A stretch of DNA of 64,000 nucleotides from Bacillota bacterium (GCA_023396225.1 JAEWWT010000024.1:186001-250000), one strand, 5' to 3'. Numbered from the stretch's first letter, positions 16,993 to 24,622 are shown. Notes: generated by a model from the sequence alone, not told the origin. Made by a program: numbers and translations.

Positions 16993-17922
16993 TTGGATAT
17001 TCTTAGTATAGACAAACAAATTATCAATAATCATAATTTATTGATGGAAATTTATAATTCCGCCTTTTATTCTGATAATATTCTAAACGCCTTAAAACAA
17101 TCTGCTTATCTTTTGAGGTATCATATAAACGTTGAAATTATTCGGGTCCAGGTAAATTTCAAGGAGGAATGTGTTGAAAAAATATATGAATTATATAATA
17201 GTGGACTCAATGAAAATGAAATTGATTATAATGACATCTTTATTTTTTCACATAAAACAAAAGGGGTTTATCTGTCTTTCAAGGCTTTTAAAGGATTGAG
17301 GACTAATCAGTTCAGTTTTCAGGAAATTGAACTGATTGAAAATTATGCAAAAATAATCTGTACATTTCTTATCAAAGATGAATTTGAAAAGATGTTTTAT
17401 AAAAGTAAGGTTACTGATAGTCTTACCGGAATTGGAAACAGAAATGCAATGGTTAAATATTTAGCAAGGATAAATGATAATAAAGTAGCAGATCAATATG
17501 CAGGTTTGTATATTAATATAAGATCCATGAAAATGTACAACCAAAAGTATTCACAGGCTTTTGGGGATTTGCTGCTGGTTCAGTTTGCTAATCAGGCTGC
17601 TACGTATATTGGCGACAATGGTATTATAATAAGGATTGGCGGAGATAATTTTATTATTATAATATTAAAGGATAACTTGGAGGATTTGCTTGATAAACTA
17701 AGTTGCTTTTCAGTGGATCTGTCAGAAAACTATATTTCACCGGTTAAATCTATTGACTTGAAATTCTACACCGGAGTATACCGTTTACAGACAAAATTTA
17801 TCAGCTTTGACAGCTTTATTATGAATATTACTTTAGCAGCTCTTGCCTGCAGAAATAATGATTTGTTGCCTTATGTTGAGTATTCGTATGAGCTTTCCGA
17901 AAAAATAGTCAAGGCTAAGTAA
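16993..17922 (+). CDS. Degenerate GGDEF-domain protein, first half of a split GGDEF-EAL protein
   Basis: 309 residues from TTG 16993, which lies five bases after AAAGGAAGTGA, a near-perfect ribosome site; the frame can also open at GTG 16984 inside that site. The N-terminal ~130 residues look like a GAF/PAS-type sensor. The GGDEF domain is degenerate: the motif reads GGDNF (216-220) and the first metal-binding Asp stretch reads INIRSMK. A diguanylate cyclase activity is therefore unlikely. Translation ends at TAA 17920-17922, but the same frame resumes at once into a complete EAL domain, so this looks like the N-terminal half of one c-di-GMP phosphodiesterase. Confidence 0.75.
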   Translation: MDILSIDKQIINNHNLLMEIYNSAFYSDNILNALKQSAYLLRYHINVEIIRVQVNFKEECVEKIYELYNSGLNENEIDYNDIFIFSHKTKGVYLSFKAFKGLRTNQFSFQEIELIENYAKIICTFLIKDEFEKMFYKSKVTDSLTGIGNRNAMVKYLARINDNKVADQYAGLYINIRSMKMYNQKYSQAFGDLLLVQFANQAATYIGDNGIIIRIGGDNFIIIILKDNLEDLLDKLSCFSVDLSENYISPVKSIDLKFYTGVYRLQTKFISFDSFIMNITLAALACRNNDLLPYVEYSYELSEKIVKAK

Positions 17923-17931
17923 ACTGAAGAA

Positions 17932-18690
17932 TTGCTTGAAAATTCACTTAAGAATAAGGATTTTTTTATTAACCTTCAGCCAAAGGTATCACTTATTGAT
18001 TACAGGCTTACAGGTGCGGAGGCGCTTGTGAGGTGGAATTATAATGGAAAGGTTATTTTCCCGAATGATTTTATTTCAATTGCGGAAAGAAGCGGAATTA
18101 TCTGCGAGATTGATTTCTGGGTGTATGAAACGGTTTGCGCTTTGTTACGAAAATGGATTGATCAGGGTATAAATGCGATTCCTATCTCATGTAATTTCTC
18201 AAGACTTCATCTAAACTCACCAAATTTTCTTGATAAGCTTGTAGAGGTTGCTCAAAAATATTATGTTCCTACTGAATATATCGAAATTGAACTTACTGAA
18301 ATGATTTACATAAACAATCTCGTCAATGTTTCTGAATTTATAAATGGACTTAAAGCAAAAGGTTTCAGAACATCAATTGATGATTTTGGTTCAGGCTATT
18401 CAAGTCTTAATCTTCTAAAAAACATCAGAACAGATGTAATCAAGCTTGATAAGGAATTTCTTAACATTCACAATAACACCAATGAGGATAAAATTATAAT
18501 TGAGAGTATTGTAAATATGTCGAAAAATCTGGATATGTATGTTGTTTCAGAGGGTGTTGAAACAGAAGAGCAGGTAGAATTCCTTAAAAGCATCAAATGT
18601 GATACAGCACAGGGTTTCTATTTTTCAAAACCTGTTTCTGTTCAGGAATTTGAGCAATTGCTAGAAAACAAGAATAGTATTCTTAAGTAG
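17932..18690 (+). CDS. EAL-domain c-di-GMP phosphodiesterase, second half of a split GGDEF-EAL protein
   Basis: 252 residues if started at TTG 17932; the ribosome site is poor (GAAGA). The EAL domain is complete: GAEALVRW, CNFS, ELTEM, DDFGSGYSS, KLDKEF, SEGVET and QGFYF supply all metal and catalytic residues, so the enzyme should hydrolyse c-di-GMP. It is in the same frame as the upstream GGDEF gene, with only TAA and three sense codons between them, and the sequence across the stop reads like an ordinary GGDEF-EAL linker. Expression would need internal initiation, coupling or readthrough, unless the stop is a recent mutation or sequencing error. Confidence 0.8.
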   Translation: MLENSLKNKDFFINLQPKVSLIDYRLTGAEALVRWNYNGKVIFPNDFISIAERSGIICEIDFWVYETVCALLRKWIDQGINAIPISCNFSRLHLNSPNFLDKLVEVAQKYYVPTEYIEIELTEMIYINNLVNVSEFINGLKAKGFRTSIDDFGSGYSSLNLLKNIRTDVIKLDKEFLNIHNNTNEDKIIIESIVNMSKNLDMYVVSEGVETEEQVEFLKSIKCDTAQGFYFSKPVSVQEFEQLLENKNSILK

Positions 18691-18711
18691 GCTGATTTTA
18701 CAATTAAAGTA

Positions 18712-18751
18712 ATACATAAATAGCCAGACTGATGTCTGGCTATTTATGTAT
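18712..18751 (+). terminator. Strong hairpin after the EAL gene
   Basis: Perfect 18-bp stem (AAATAGCCAGAC / GTCTGGCTATTT core) with a TGAT loop. The 3' arm is U-rich but no long T-tract follows. Most likely the terminator of the GGDEF/EAL unit. Confidence 0.75.
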
Positions 18752-18800
18752 TTGCAGGTTTTACAGTATAAAAAATTTCTCAAACTAAACGGAGCGTTTA

Positions 18801-18829
18801 TTGAAATACGGAATTATTAAATATATAAT
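18801..18829 (+). promoter_or_regulatory. Promoter of the XRE-desulfoferrodoxin-like gene
   Basis: TTGAAA (18801-18806), 17-bp spacer, TATAAT (18824-18829), giving a short leader of about 14 bases. Confidence 0.65.
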
Positions 18830-18850
18830 AAAGACATGGAGGTGAGCATT

Positions 18851-19432
18851 ATGGATTGCCTGAAAATTGGCAGATTGATTTATGAATTGCGCAAAGAAAA
18901 GAACTTGACACAAAAACAGCTTGCAGATGCTATGAATATCAGTGACAAGACAATATCAAAATGGGAGCGTGGATTGGGCTGTCCCGATGTTTCAATTCTT
19001 CATGAATTAGCAGACGTTTTTAACGTAAATGTTGAGAAAATATTAATCGGCAATTTGAATCCGAATGATATTGATGGGGGAAATATGAAAAGATTAAAAT
19101 TCTATGTATGTCCGAACTGCGGGAATATTATAACAACCACAGGAGATGCGGAAACATCCTGCTGCGGAAGAAAGCTGACTGTTCTTGTTGAAAAACCAAG
19201 TGATGATAAGCATTTTCTTAATGTCGAAACCGTTGAAAATGATTTTTATATAACATTTTCTCATGACATGACTAAGGATCATTATATTAATTTTGTTGCT
19301 TATGTAGCTTGTGACCGTGTTCTTGTTGTAAGGCTTTATCCTGAACAGGGTGGAGAAGTGCGCTTCCCAAAACTTTACGGAGGTAAACTGTATTTCTGCT
19401 GTAACAAGCACGGATTGTGGGTAAATCAATAA
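18851..19432 (+). CDS. XRE-type regulator fused to a desulfoferrodoxin/superoxide-reductase-like domain
   Basis: 193 residues. ATG 18851 follows GGAGGTGA with ideal spacing; the ATG at 18836 lies before that site. Residues ~5-65 are a Cro/C1-type helix-turn-helix (LTQKQLADAMNISDKTISKWERG). A short zinc- or iron-ribbon-like segment follows (CPNC at about 85, then SCCGRK). The C-terminal ~80 residues resemble the superoxide reductase fold: HDMTKDHYI near 147 and CCNKHGLW near the end keep three of the four His and the Cys expected for a Fe(His)4Cys site. The protein may sense oxygen, superoxide or iron. The metal site is inferred by pattern only. Confidence 0.78.
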   Translation: MDCLKIGRLIYELRKEKNLTQKQLADAMNISDKTISKWERGLGCPDVSILHELADVFNVNVEKILIGNLNPNDIDGGNMKRLKFYVCPNCGNIITTTGDAETSCCGRKLTVLVEKPSDDKHFLNVETVENDFYITFSHDMTKDHYINFVAYVACDRVLVVRLYPEQGGEVRFPKLYGGKLYFCCNKHGLWVNQ

Positions 19433-19458
19433 CTGGACTAATATGAGGAGACATTATT

Positions 19459-19944
19459 GTGGCATATATAAAATTATCTGGGGAGATTAATGCAAAAGTC
19501 AGAATTATGATTTTTACGGAGGGAACAATCCTTAAGCCAAAGTCTTTGTTCAGTCTTTATGATTATAATTCTTATATTCCTATTGGTAACTGTGTTGAAC
19601 TGATAAAAAAATGGTCTGAACAGGGGGCAGAAGTTGTATACTGCACCTCTCGCAGAAATAAGCAGGCTGAACAGATGGCTGATATTCTTTGTAAAAATAA
19701 TTTCATAGGAACTAAGTTATATTTCAGGGATAAAGGACAGAAATACAAGGATATTGTTGAGATGGTTTGTCCTGATATTCTGATTGAAGATAACTGCAGA
19801 AGTATTGGTGGAGCATGGCAGATGTGTATTACAAATGTTTCTCCTGAAATAAAGGCACATATAAAATCAGTTGTAGTAGAGGAATTCAAGGGTATTGACA
19901 TGTTACCCGAAAATATTTCGGATTTGATGAATTTTTTTAAATAA
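19459..19944 (+). CDS. HAD-like hypothetical protein
   Basis: 161 residues from GTG 19459 behind GAGGAG, 26 bases after the XRE gene. Segments such as IMIFTEGTI, VVYCTSRRN and DILIEDNCRSIGG resemble the motif order of HAD-type phosphatases (5'-nucleotidase-like), but the first catalytic DxD is replaced (FTEGT). It is therefore probably an inactive or divergent HAD fold. Function unknown; co-transcription with the regulator is likely. Confidence 0.6.
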   Translation: MAYIKLSGEINAKVRIMIFTEGTILKPKSLFSLYDYNSYIPIGNCVELIKKWSEQGAEVVYCTSRRNKQAEQMADILCKNNFIGTKLYFRDKGQKYKDIVEMVCPDILIEDNCRSIGGAWQMCITNVSPEIKAHIKSVVVEEFKGIDMLPENISDLMNFFK

Positions 19945-20033
19945 TATCTTTAAATTTTGATGCTTTGTATTTTTGGAAATGCCGCTTTAATTTTTTGCAA
20001 AGTTAATCAAAATTTTATGTTAAAAAATTTCTG

Positions 20034-20061
20034 TTGTATTTCGGATAAAATGTGTTATAAT
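20034..20061 (+). promoter_or_regulatory. Promoter of the hyd maturation operon
   Basis: TTGTAT (20034-20039), 16-bp spacer ending in TGT, TATAAT (20056-20061): an extended -10 promoter with a start near 20068. Confidence 0.7.
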
Positions 20062-20164
20062 ATATTTGTAAGCCAAAAGAAAATCTGACGGTGAACATCT
20101 TAATTTAATGTTTTTATATTCATCTCTGACATCCAAAGATTATTTCTGAGGAGGAAGAAGGACA

Positions 20165-20203
20165 ATGTTTTTGCAGTATAGCCATATCTATGCAATGCTG
20201 TAA
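20165..20203 (+). CDS. 12-codon leader peptide ORF
   Basis: ATG 20165 lies behind GAGGAGGAAGAAGG and encodes MFLQYSHIYAML, then TAA 14 bases before the terminator stem. It contains two Tyr codons among twelve. HydG, encoded in this operon, uses tyrosine as substrate, so tyrosine- or translation-dependent attenuation is a possibility. This is inference. Confidence 0.45.
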   Translation: MFLQYSHIYAML

Positions 20204-20216
20204 ATTTACGATTATT

Positions 20217-20246
20217 AGTCTGTTCAGAAATGAACAGACTTTTTTT
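20217..20246 (+). terminator. Intrinsic terminator ahead of the hyd maturation genes
   Basis: Perfect 10-bp stem AGTCTGTTCA / TGAACAGACT, GAAA tetraloop, then a T-tract. It lies inside the leader, about 20 bases before the first gene. Confidence 0.9.
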
Positions 20247-20266
20247 ATTAAAAAGGAGAATTTATT

Positions 20267-20512
20267 ATGGAAACAAGAGTCGCACTTATAGGAATTGTTG
20301 TAGATAGCTCTGATTCAGTTCCGAAATTGAACAGTATTCTGCATGAATATGGACAGTTTATTATTGGCAGAATGGGTGTGCCGTATGAAAAGAAAAGCGT
20401 TTCAATTATTAGTATTGCAATTGATGCACCATCAGATGTTATCAGCGCATTGTCAGGAAAACTCGGTATGCTTGAAGGAGTTTCAACAAAAACCGTATAC
20501 TCAAAAATATAA
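20267..20512 (+). CDS. TM1266-family 'iron-only hydrogenase system regulator'
   Basis: 81 residues with the ferredoxin-like ACT/NikR-C-type fold of the TM1266 family (METRVALIGIVV, YGQFIIGRMGVPY, ISIAIDAPSDVI). These small proteins are found next to hydE/hydG/hydF and are named as putative regulators, though their ligand and target are not established. Strong AAAGGAG site before ATG 20267. It is the first gene after the leader terminator. Confidence 0.85.
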   Translation: METRVALIGIVVDSSDSVPKLNSILHEYGQFIIGRMGVPYEKKSVSIISIAIDAPSDVISALSGKLGMLEGVSTKTVYSKI

Positions 20513-20529
20513 AAAATTTGAAGTAATAT

Positions 20530-20583
20530 GCTGTTTATTACGGCTTTGCTTGTTAAACCGTAACAAACAGCAGAAAGGAATAG
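20530..20583 (+). repeat. Intercistronic hairpin element, short form (copy A, before hydE)
   Basis: Stem GCTGTTTATTACGG / CCGTAACAAACAGC (14 positions, one A-C mismatch), with a CTTTGCTTG...AAACCG interior shared with copies B-D, followed directly by AGAAAGGAATAG. It lacks the first hairpin seen in the other copies. Confidence 0.7.
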
Positions 20584-20591
20584 TGTTTAAT

Positions 20592-21641
20592 TTGAATAAA
20601 TACTTTGAACTTATTGATAAGCTTGAGCGTGAGCATATACTTAATAAAAGTGAGTTTACAGAACTGATTGAGAGCAGAAACGAGGAGATTGCAGATTATA
20701 TTTTTATACGAGCAAGAAACATTCGTCACAAAATTTATGGCAGGAAAGTCTACATAAGAGGTTTAATTGAGTTTACAAATTACTGTAAAAACGACTGCTA
20801 TTACTGCGGAATACGCTGCAGTAATAGAAAAGCTGAGCGTTACCGCCTTACAAAAGAACAAATTTTATCCTGCTGTGAGAATGGTTATGAGCTTGGCTTC
20901 CGTACCTTTGTATTGCAGGGTGGCGAAGATAATTACTATACAGACGAAATACTTGTGGATATTATTAAGTCTATAAAGAGCAGTTATCATGATTGTGCGT
21001 TGACACTTTCAATAGGTGAAAAAAGCCGTGAAAGCTATCAGAGATATTTTGATGCCGGAGCTGACAGATACTTACTCCGACATGAAACAGCAGATGATGA
21101 ACACTACAAACAACTACATCCCGATTCTTTGACTTCTGAAAACAGAAAAAGATGTCTTTCCGACTTGAAAGACATCGGCTTTCAGGTTGGAAGTGGCTTC
21201 ATGGTCAGCTCACCATTCCAGACCTCAGAAAATCTTGCGGAGGACATGCTGTTTCTTAATGAACTGCAGCCACACATGGTTGGAATAGGCCCGTTTATTC
21301 CTCACCATGAAACACCTTTTGCAAATGAAAAAGCAGGTTCGCTTGAACTGACTTTGTTTATGATAGGACTGCTAAGGCTTATGCTTCCGTGTGCATTGAT
21401 TCCGTCAACAACAGCGCTTGGCACAATTTCACCACGTGGCAGGGAAATGGGCATTCTTTCAGGAGCAAATGTAGTTATGCCAAATCTTTCGCCAAAGGAT
21501 GTAAGAAAGAAGTACATGCTATATGACAATAAGATTTGTACCGGTGATGAGGCAGTGGAATGCCGCAAATGCCTTGAAAAGCGCATGAACTGTATAGGAT
21601 ATGAAATTGTTGTTGACAGAGGAGATTTTATTAAGCAATAA
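20592..21641 (+). CDS. hydE: [FeFe] hydrogenase H-cluster maturase HydE (radical SAM)
   Basis: 349 residues from TTG 20592, 12 bases after AAAGGA; a GTG at 20583 is only three bases from that site, and the frame is open back into the previous gene. Radical SAM motif CKNDCYYC (Cx3Cx2C) with the following GIR is near residue 60. HydE acts on a cysteine/iron-carbonyl synthon made by HydG while the diiron subcluster and its azadithiolate bridge are assembled. The length matches the family. Operon order: TM1266-type gene, hydE, hydG, hydF. Confidence 0.92.
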   Translation: MNKYFELIDKLEREHILNKSEFTELIESRNEEIADYIFIRARNIRHKIYGRKVYIRGLIEFTNYCKNDCYYCGIRCSNRKAERYRLTKEQILSCCENGYELGFRTFVLQGGEDNYYTDEILVDIIKSIKSSYHDCALTLSIGEKSRESYQRYFDAGADRYLLRHETADDEHYKQLHPDSLTSENRKRCLSDLKDIGFQVGSGFMVSSPFQTSENLAEDMLFLNELQPHMVGIGPFIPHHETPFANEKAGSLELTLFMIGLLRLMLPCALIPSTTALGTISPRGREMGILSGANVVMPNLSPKDVRKKYMLYDNKICTGDEAVECRKCLEKRMNCIGYEIVVDRGDFIKQ

Positions 21642-21745
21642 TACTAAGCTCCAATTAAAGTGTATACAAAAAATCTTCTCAGTTTTCTATATATGCAAGA
21701 AAACAGCTTGATTTTATGTACACTTAATAATTGGATATTAGTATT
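21640..21745 (+). repeat. 106-base near-perfect palindrome downstream of hydE
   Basis: The arms AATACTAA..TCCAATTAAAGTGTA and TACACTTAATAATTGGATATTAGTATT pair over ~28 positions. An inner hairpin AGTTTTCT / AGAAAAC forms the tip. It starts on the hydE stop codon. It could be a MITE remnant, an RNA-processing hairpin or a pause site between hydE and hydG. Confidence 0.7.
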
Positions 21746-21798
21746 AAAATAAATTCTGACGGGTAAGATTCGTTCTGACCCAATTAAGAAAGAAAAAA

Positions 21799-21898
21799 GT
21801 GTGAAAATACTTTTCACACAGCTATTTATTCCTTTCTGCAAATACAAGAGCATAAATTTTGCTTCGCAAAACCGGAATAAATAGCAGAAAGGAATGGA
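21799..21898 (+). repeat. Two-hairpin intercistronic element (copy B, before hydG)
   Basis: Hairpin 1: GTGTGAAAA-TAC-TTTTCACAC (21799-21819). Hairpin 2: GCTATTTATTCC (21821-21832) with GGAATAAATAGC (21874-21885), containing an inner TTTTGC-TTC-GCAAAA. AGAAAGGAATGGA follows. ATTCCTTTCTGC in the left arm can instead pair perfectly with GCAGAAAGGAAT, which covers the hydG ribosome site, so two exclusive folds exist. Confidence 0.8.
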
Positions 21899-21905
21899 AA
21901 TTAAG

Positions 21906-23345
21906 ATGTATAATCCAAAATCACTAAGTGCTGATGAGTTTATCAGCGATGAGGAAATCAGGGAAACCCTTGCGTATGCTGACGCTAACAAGAATAATGT
22001 TGAGCTTATTGACAGCATTCTTGAAAAAGCGAAGCCGAGAAAAAATGGAAACAGTACTGTTTGCGCAGGACTTTCTCACAGAGAAGCATCTATTCTTCTT
22101 GCCTGTGATATTCCTGAAAAGATTAAGCAGATGTTTGATCTTGCTGAAGAAATAAAGAAAGCATTTTATGGCAACCGTATAGTTATTTTTGCGCCACTTT
22201 ATTTATCCAATTACTGCGTTAATGGTTGTGTATATTGTCCTTATCACATGAAAAACAAGCATATTGCAAGAAAAAAACTTACGCAGGATGAAGTAAGGAA
22301 AGAAGTTATTGCTTTGCAGGACATGGGGCATAAACGTCTTGCAATTGAATCGGGAGAAGACCCGGTTAACAATCCTCTTGAATATATTCTTGATTGTATA
22401 AAAACCATATACTCAATTAAGCATAAGAATGGCGAAATTCGCAGAGTTAACGTAAATATTGCAGCAACAACAGTTGAAAACTACCAACGCCTTAAAGAAG
22501 CAGGTATTGGCACATATATACTTTTTCAGGAAACATATCACAAGGAAAGCTATCTTAAGCTTCATCCGACAGGACCTAAGCATGATTACAATTATCATAC
22601 TGAGGCTATGGACAGGGCAATGGAAGGCGGAATTGATGATGTAGGGCTTGGAGTTCTTTTCGGACTTGAACTTTACAGATATGAATTTGCAGGACTTCTA
22701 ATGCATGCCGAACATCTTGAAGCTGTTCACGGTGTGGGTCCTCATACCATAAGTGTTCCGAGAATAAAACATGCAGATGATATTGCCCCGAGTGTTTTTG
22801 ACAATGGAATATCCGATGAAATATTTGCAAAACTTTGCGCTCTTATCAGAATTGCGGTTCCATACACAGGTATGATTATTTCAACTCGTGAGAGTCAGAC
22901 AGTAAGAGAAAAGGTTATCCGCCTTGGAGTTTCACAGGTAAGCGGTGCCTCAAGAACTTCTGTCGGAGGATATGCTGAGGAATCAAGACCACATGATACA
23001 GAACAGTTTGATGTTTCCGACCAGAGAACTCTTGACGAGGTTGTATGCTGGCTTATGGATATGGGGTACATTCCATCCTTCTGTACAGCTTGTTATCGTG
23101 AGGGAAGAACAGGTGACAGATTTATGAGCCTTTGTAAAAATGGTCAGATTCAGAATTGTTGTCATCCTAATGCACTGATGACGCTTAAAGAATATCTTAT
23201 GGATTATGCGTCACAGCATACTCATGATATTGGTGATGAGGTTATTAAAAAAGAACTTGGCAATATTCCGAATGAAAAGGTAAGAAACATAGTAATAAAC
23301 AATCTTAATGAAATCTCGAATGGCAAACGTGATTTCAGATTTTAG
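21906..23345 (+). CDS. hydG: H-cluster maturase HydG (tyrosine lyase, radical SAM)
   Basis: 479 residues from ATG 21906; the ATG at 21894 lies inside the ribosome-binding segment. Radical SAM motif CVNGCVYC (Cx3Cx2C) near residue 100 and a C-terminal auxiliary-cluster motif CTAC...C near 395-420. HydG cleaves tyrosine to p-cresol, CO and cyanide, building the Fe(CO)2CN synthon of the H-cluster. It is separated from hydE by a 106-base palindrome and the two-hairpin element, an unusually elaborate 264-base gap inside an operon, which suggests separate control of its translation. Confidence 0.95.
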   Translation: MYNPKSLSADEFISDEEIRETLAYADANKNNVELIDSILEKAKPRKNGNSTVCAGLSHREASILLACDIPEKIKQMFDLAEEIKKAFYGNRIVIFAPLYLSNYCVNGCVYCPYHMKNKHIARKKLTQDEVRKEVIALQDMGHKRLAIESGEDPVNNPLEYILDCIKTIYSIKHKNGEIRRVNVNIAATTVENYQRLKEAGIGTYILFQETYHKESYLKLHPTGPKHDYNYHTEAMDRAMEGGIDDVGLGVLFGLELYRYEFAGLLMHAEHLEAVHGVGPHTISVPRIKHADDIAPSVFDNGISDEIFAKLCALIRIAVPYTGMIISTRESQTVREKVIRLGVSQVSGASRTSVGGYAEESRPHDTEQFDVSDQRTLDEVVCWLMDMGYIPSFCTACYREGRTGDRFMSLCKNGQIQNCCHPNALMTLKEYLMDYASQHTHDIGDEVIKKELGNIPNEKVRNIVINNLNEISNGKRDFRF

Positions 23346-23356
23346 GAGGAAAATTT

Positions 23357-24559
23357 GTGAGCTTGAATACAACACCATCTTCGGAACGTATACACATAGG
23401 CATTTTCGGAAAGAGAAATGCAGGAAAATCAAGTCTTATAAATGCTCTCACTAATCAGAATATTGCTATTGTTTCTGATATTAAGGGCACAACTACTGAC
23501 CCTGTTTACAAGGCAATGGAACTGCTCCCTTTAGGTCCTGTTATGATTATTGATACTCCTGGTATTGATGATTCAGGTGAGCTTGGCGAGATGAGAATAA
23601 AGAAAAGCTTGCAGGTACTTAACAAAACTGATATTGCACTGCTTGTTGTTGATGGCGGCAAGTTGGGTGAAGAAGAAAAAAAGCTTATTGAGCGTATTAA
23701 TGCAAAAAAGATTCCATGTGTTATTGCCTATAACAAGTGTGAATTGTATAACGATATCAATGTTTTAGGTGAAAATGAGATTGTAGTCAGTGCAGAGAAA
23801 AACATAAACATAAATGAACTCAGAGAACTGATTGCAAAACAATATTCTGACGAAGATGATAAAAAACGTTTAGTTGGCGATCTGATAAATCCGTCAGATT
23901 ATGTTGTGCTTGTTGTTCCGATTGATAAAGCAGCGCCAAGAGGCCGTCTTATTTTACCCCAGCAGCAAACCATCCGTGATATTCTTGATGCAGATGCAAA
24001 TGCAGTTGTTGTCAAGGAAAATGATCTTAAAAATACATTATCAGAGCTAGGGAAAAGACCTGTTATGGTCATAACTGACAGTCAGGTTTTTGGAAAAGTT
24101 TCAGCTGATGTGCCGGAAGATATCCTGCTGACGTCCTTTTCAATTTTAATGGCACGATACAAAGGCAATTTAAAGCAGGCTGTTGAAGGCGTAACGGTAA
24201 TAGACAGACTTAATGACGTAGATAAAATTCTTATTTCTGAGGGATGTACACACCATCGTCAGTGCAACGATATAGGAACAGTAAAACTTCCTGCTTGGAT
24301 CAAAGCACATACTGGTAAAAATCCTGTGCTTGAATTTACATCAGGTACAGAATTCCCGGATGACCTTTCACAATATAAGATGATTGTTCATTGCGGAGGC
24401 TGTATGCTGAATGAACGGGAAATGAAATACCGTCTGCGTTGTGCTGAAGAACAGGGTATTGCAATGACTAACTATGGTATTCTGATTGCCTATATGAATG
24501 GCATACTAAAACGAAGTGTGGAAGTGTTTCCAGAAATAGCAAAGCTTTTAGAAAAATAA
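23357..24559 (+). CDS. hydF: H-cluster maturation GTPase and scaffold HydF
   Basis: 400 residues from GTG 23357 behind AGGAGG, 11 bases after hydG. The N-terminal GTPase has G1 GKRNAGKSS, G3 DTPG and G4 NKCE. The C-terminal [4Fe-4S] scaffold shows CTHH (near 300) and HCGGC (near 350), the Cx1Hx~50HCx2C pattern. HydF receives the diiron precursor and transfers it to the apo-hydrogenase. It ends at a strong terminator, closing the operon that matures the hydrogenases at 8.2-12.5 kb. Confidence 0.95.
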   Translation: MSLNTTPSSERIHIGIFGKRNAGKSSLINALTNQNIAIVSDIKGTTTDPVYKAMELLPLGPVMIIDTPGIDDSGELGEMRIKKSLQVLNKTDIALLVVDGGKLGEEEKKLIERINAKKIPCVIAYNKCELYNDINVLGENEIVVSAEKNININELRELIAKQYSDEDDKKRLVGDLINPSDYVVLVVPIDKAAPRGRLILPQQQTIRDILDADANAVVVKENDLKNTLSELGKRPVMVITDSQVFGKVSADVPEDILLTSFSILMARYKGNLKQAVEGVTVIDRLNDVDKILISEGCTHHRQCNDIGTVKLPAWIKAHTGKNPVLEFTSGTEFPDDLSQYKMIVHCGGCMLNEREMKYRLRCAEEQGIAMTNYGILIAYMNGILKRSVEVFPEIAKLLEK

Positions 24560-24560
24560 T

Positions 24561-24597
24561 AAAAAAGGAGCTGTTCGTATTGAATAGCTCCTTTTTT
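24561..24597. terminator. Terminator after hydF
   Basis: AAAAAAGGAGCT / AGCTCCTTTTTT stem, extended by GTTC/GAAT pairing. Functional on both strands, between convergent genes. Confidence 0.92.
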
Positions 24598-24622
24598 ACA
24601 TTTAAAATTATACTTTTATTAC

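Larger units (their letters stand above)
20068..20246 (+). promoter_or_regulatory. Candidate attenuator leader RNA of the hyd maturation operon
   Basis: The transcript can form a basal stem between AGAAAATCT (20078-20086) and AGATTATTTCT (20137-20147), and an inner stem GGTGAA(C)AT / AT(A)TTCATC. Alternatively, AACAT...ATGTT may pair. TGAACA (20092-20097) is complementary to the TGTTCA of the terminator's left arm (20221-20226), so a weak antiterminator is conceivable. The strong terminator lies just before the first structural gene, the classical layout of an attenuated operon. I recognise no known riboswitch consensus. Confidence 0.55.
19945..20266. other. Leader region of the H-cluster maturation operon
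   Basis: 322 bases. They hold an extended -10 promoter (20034-20061), a structured leader (20070-20150), a 12-codon ORF (20165-20203) and an intrinsic terminator (20217-20246) ahead of the first gene. Upstream of the promoter I see only AT-rich sequence. Confidence 0.7.

Noticed and set aside
20068..20216. Known riboswitch (SAM, c-di-GMP, preQ1, ZTP, T-box) in the hyd leader
   Set aside because: None of the conserved core sequences that I know for these classes is visible, so it is reported as an unclassified leader.
20500..22000. CRISPR array suggested by repeated hairpins near hydE/hydG
   Set aside because: Repeats are not regularly spaced, differ in length, and there are no spacers or cas genes.
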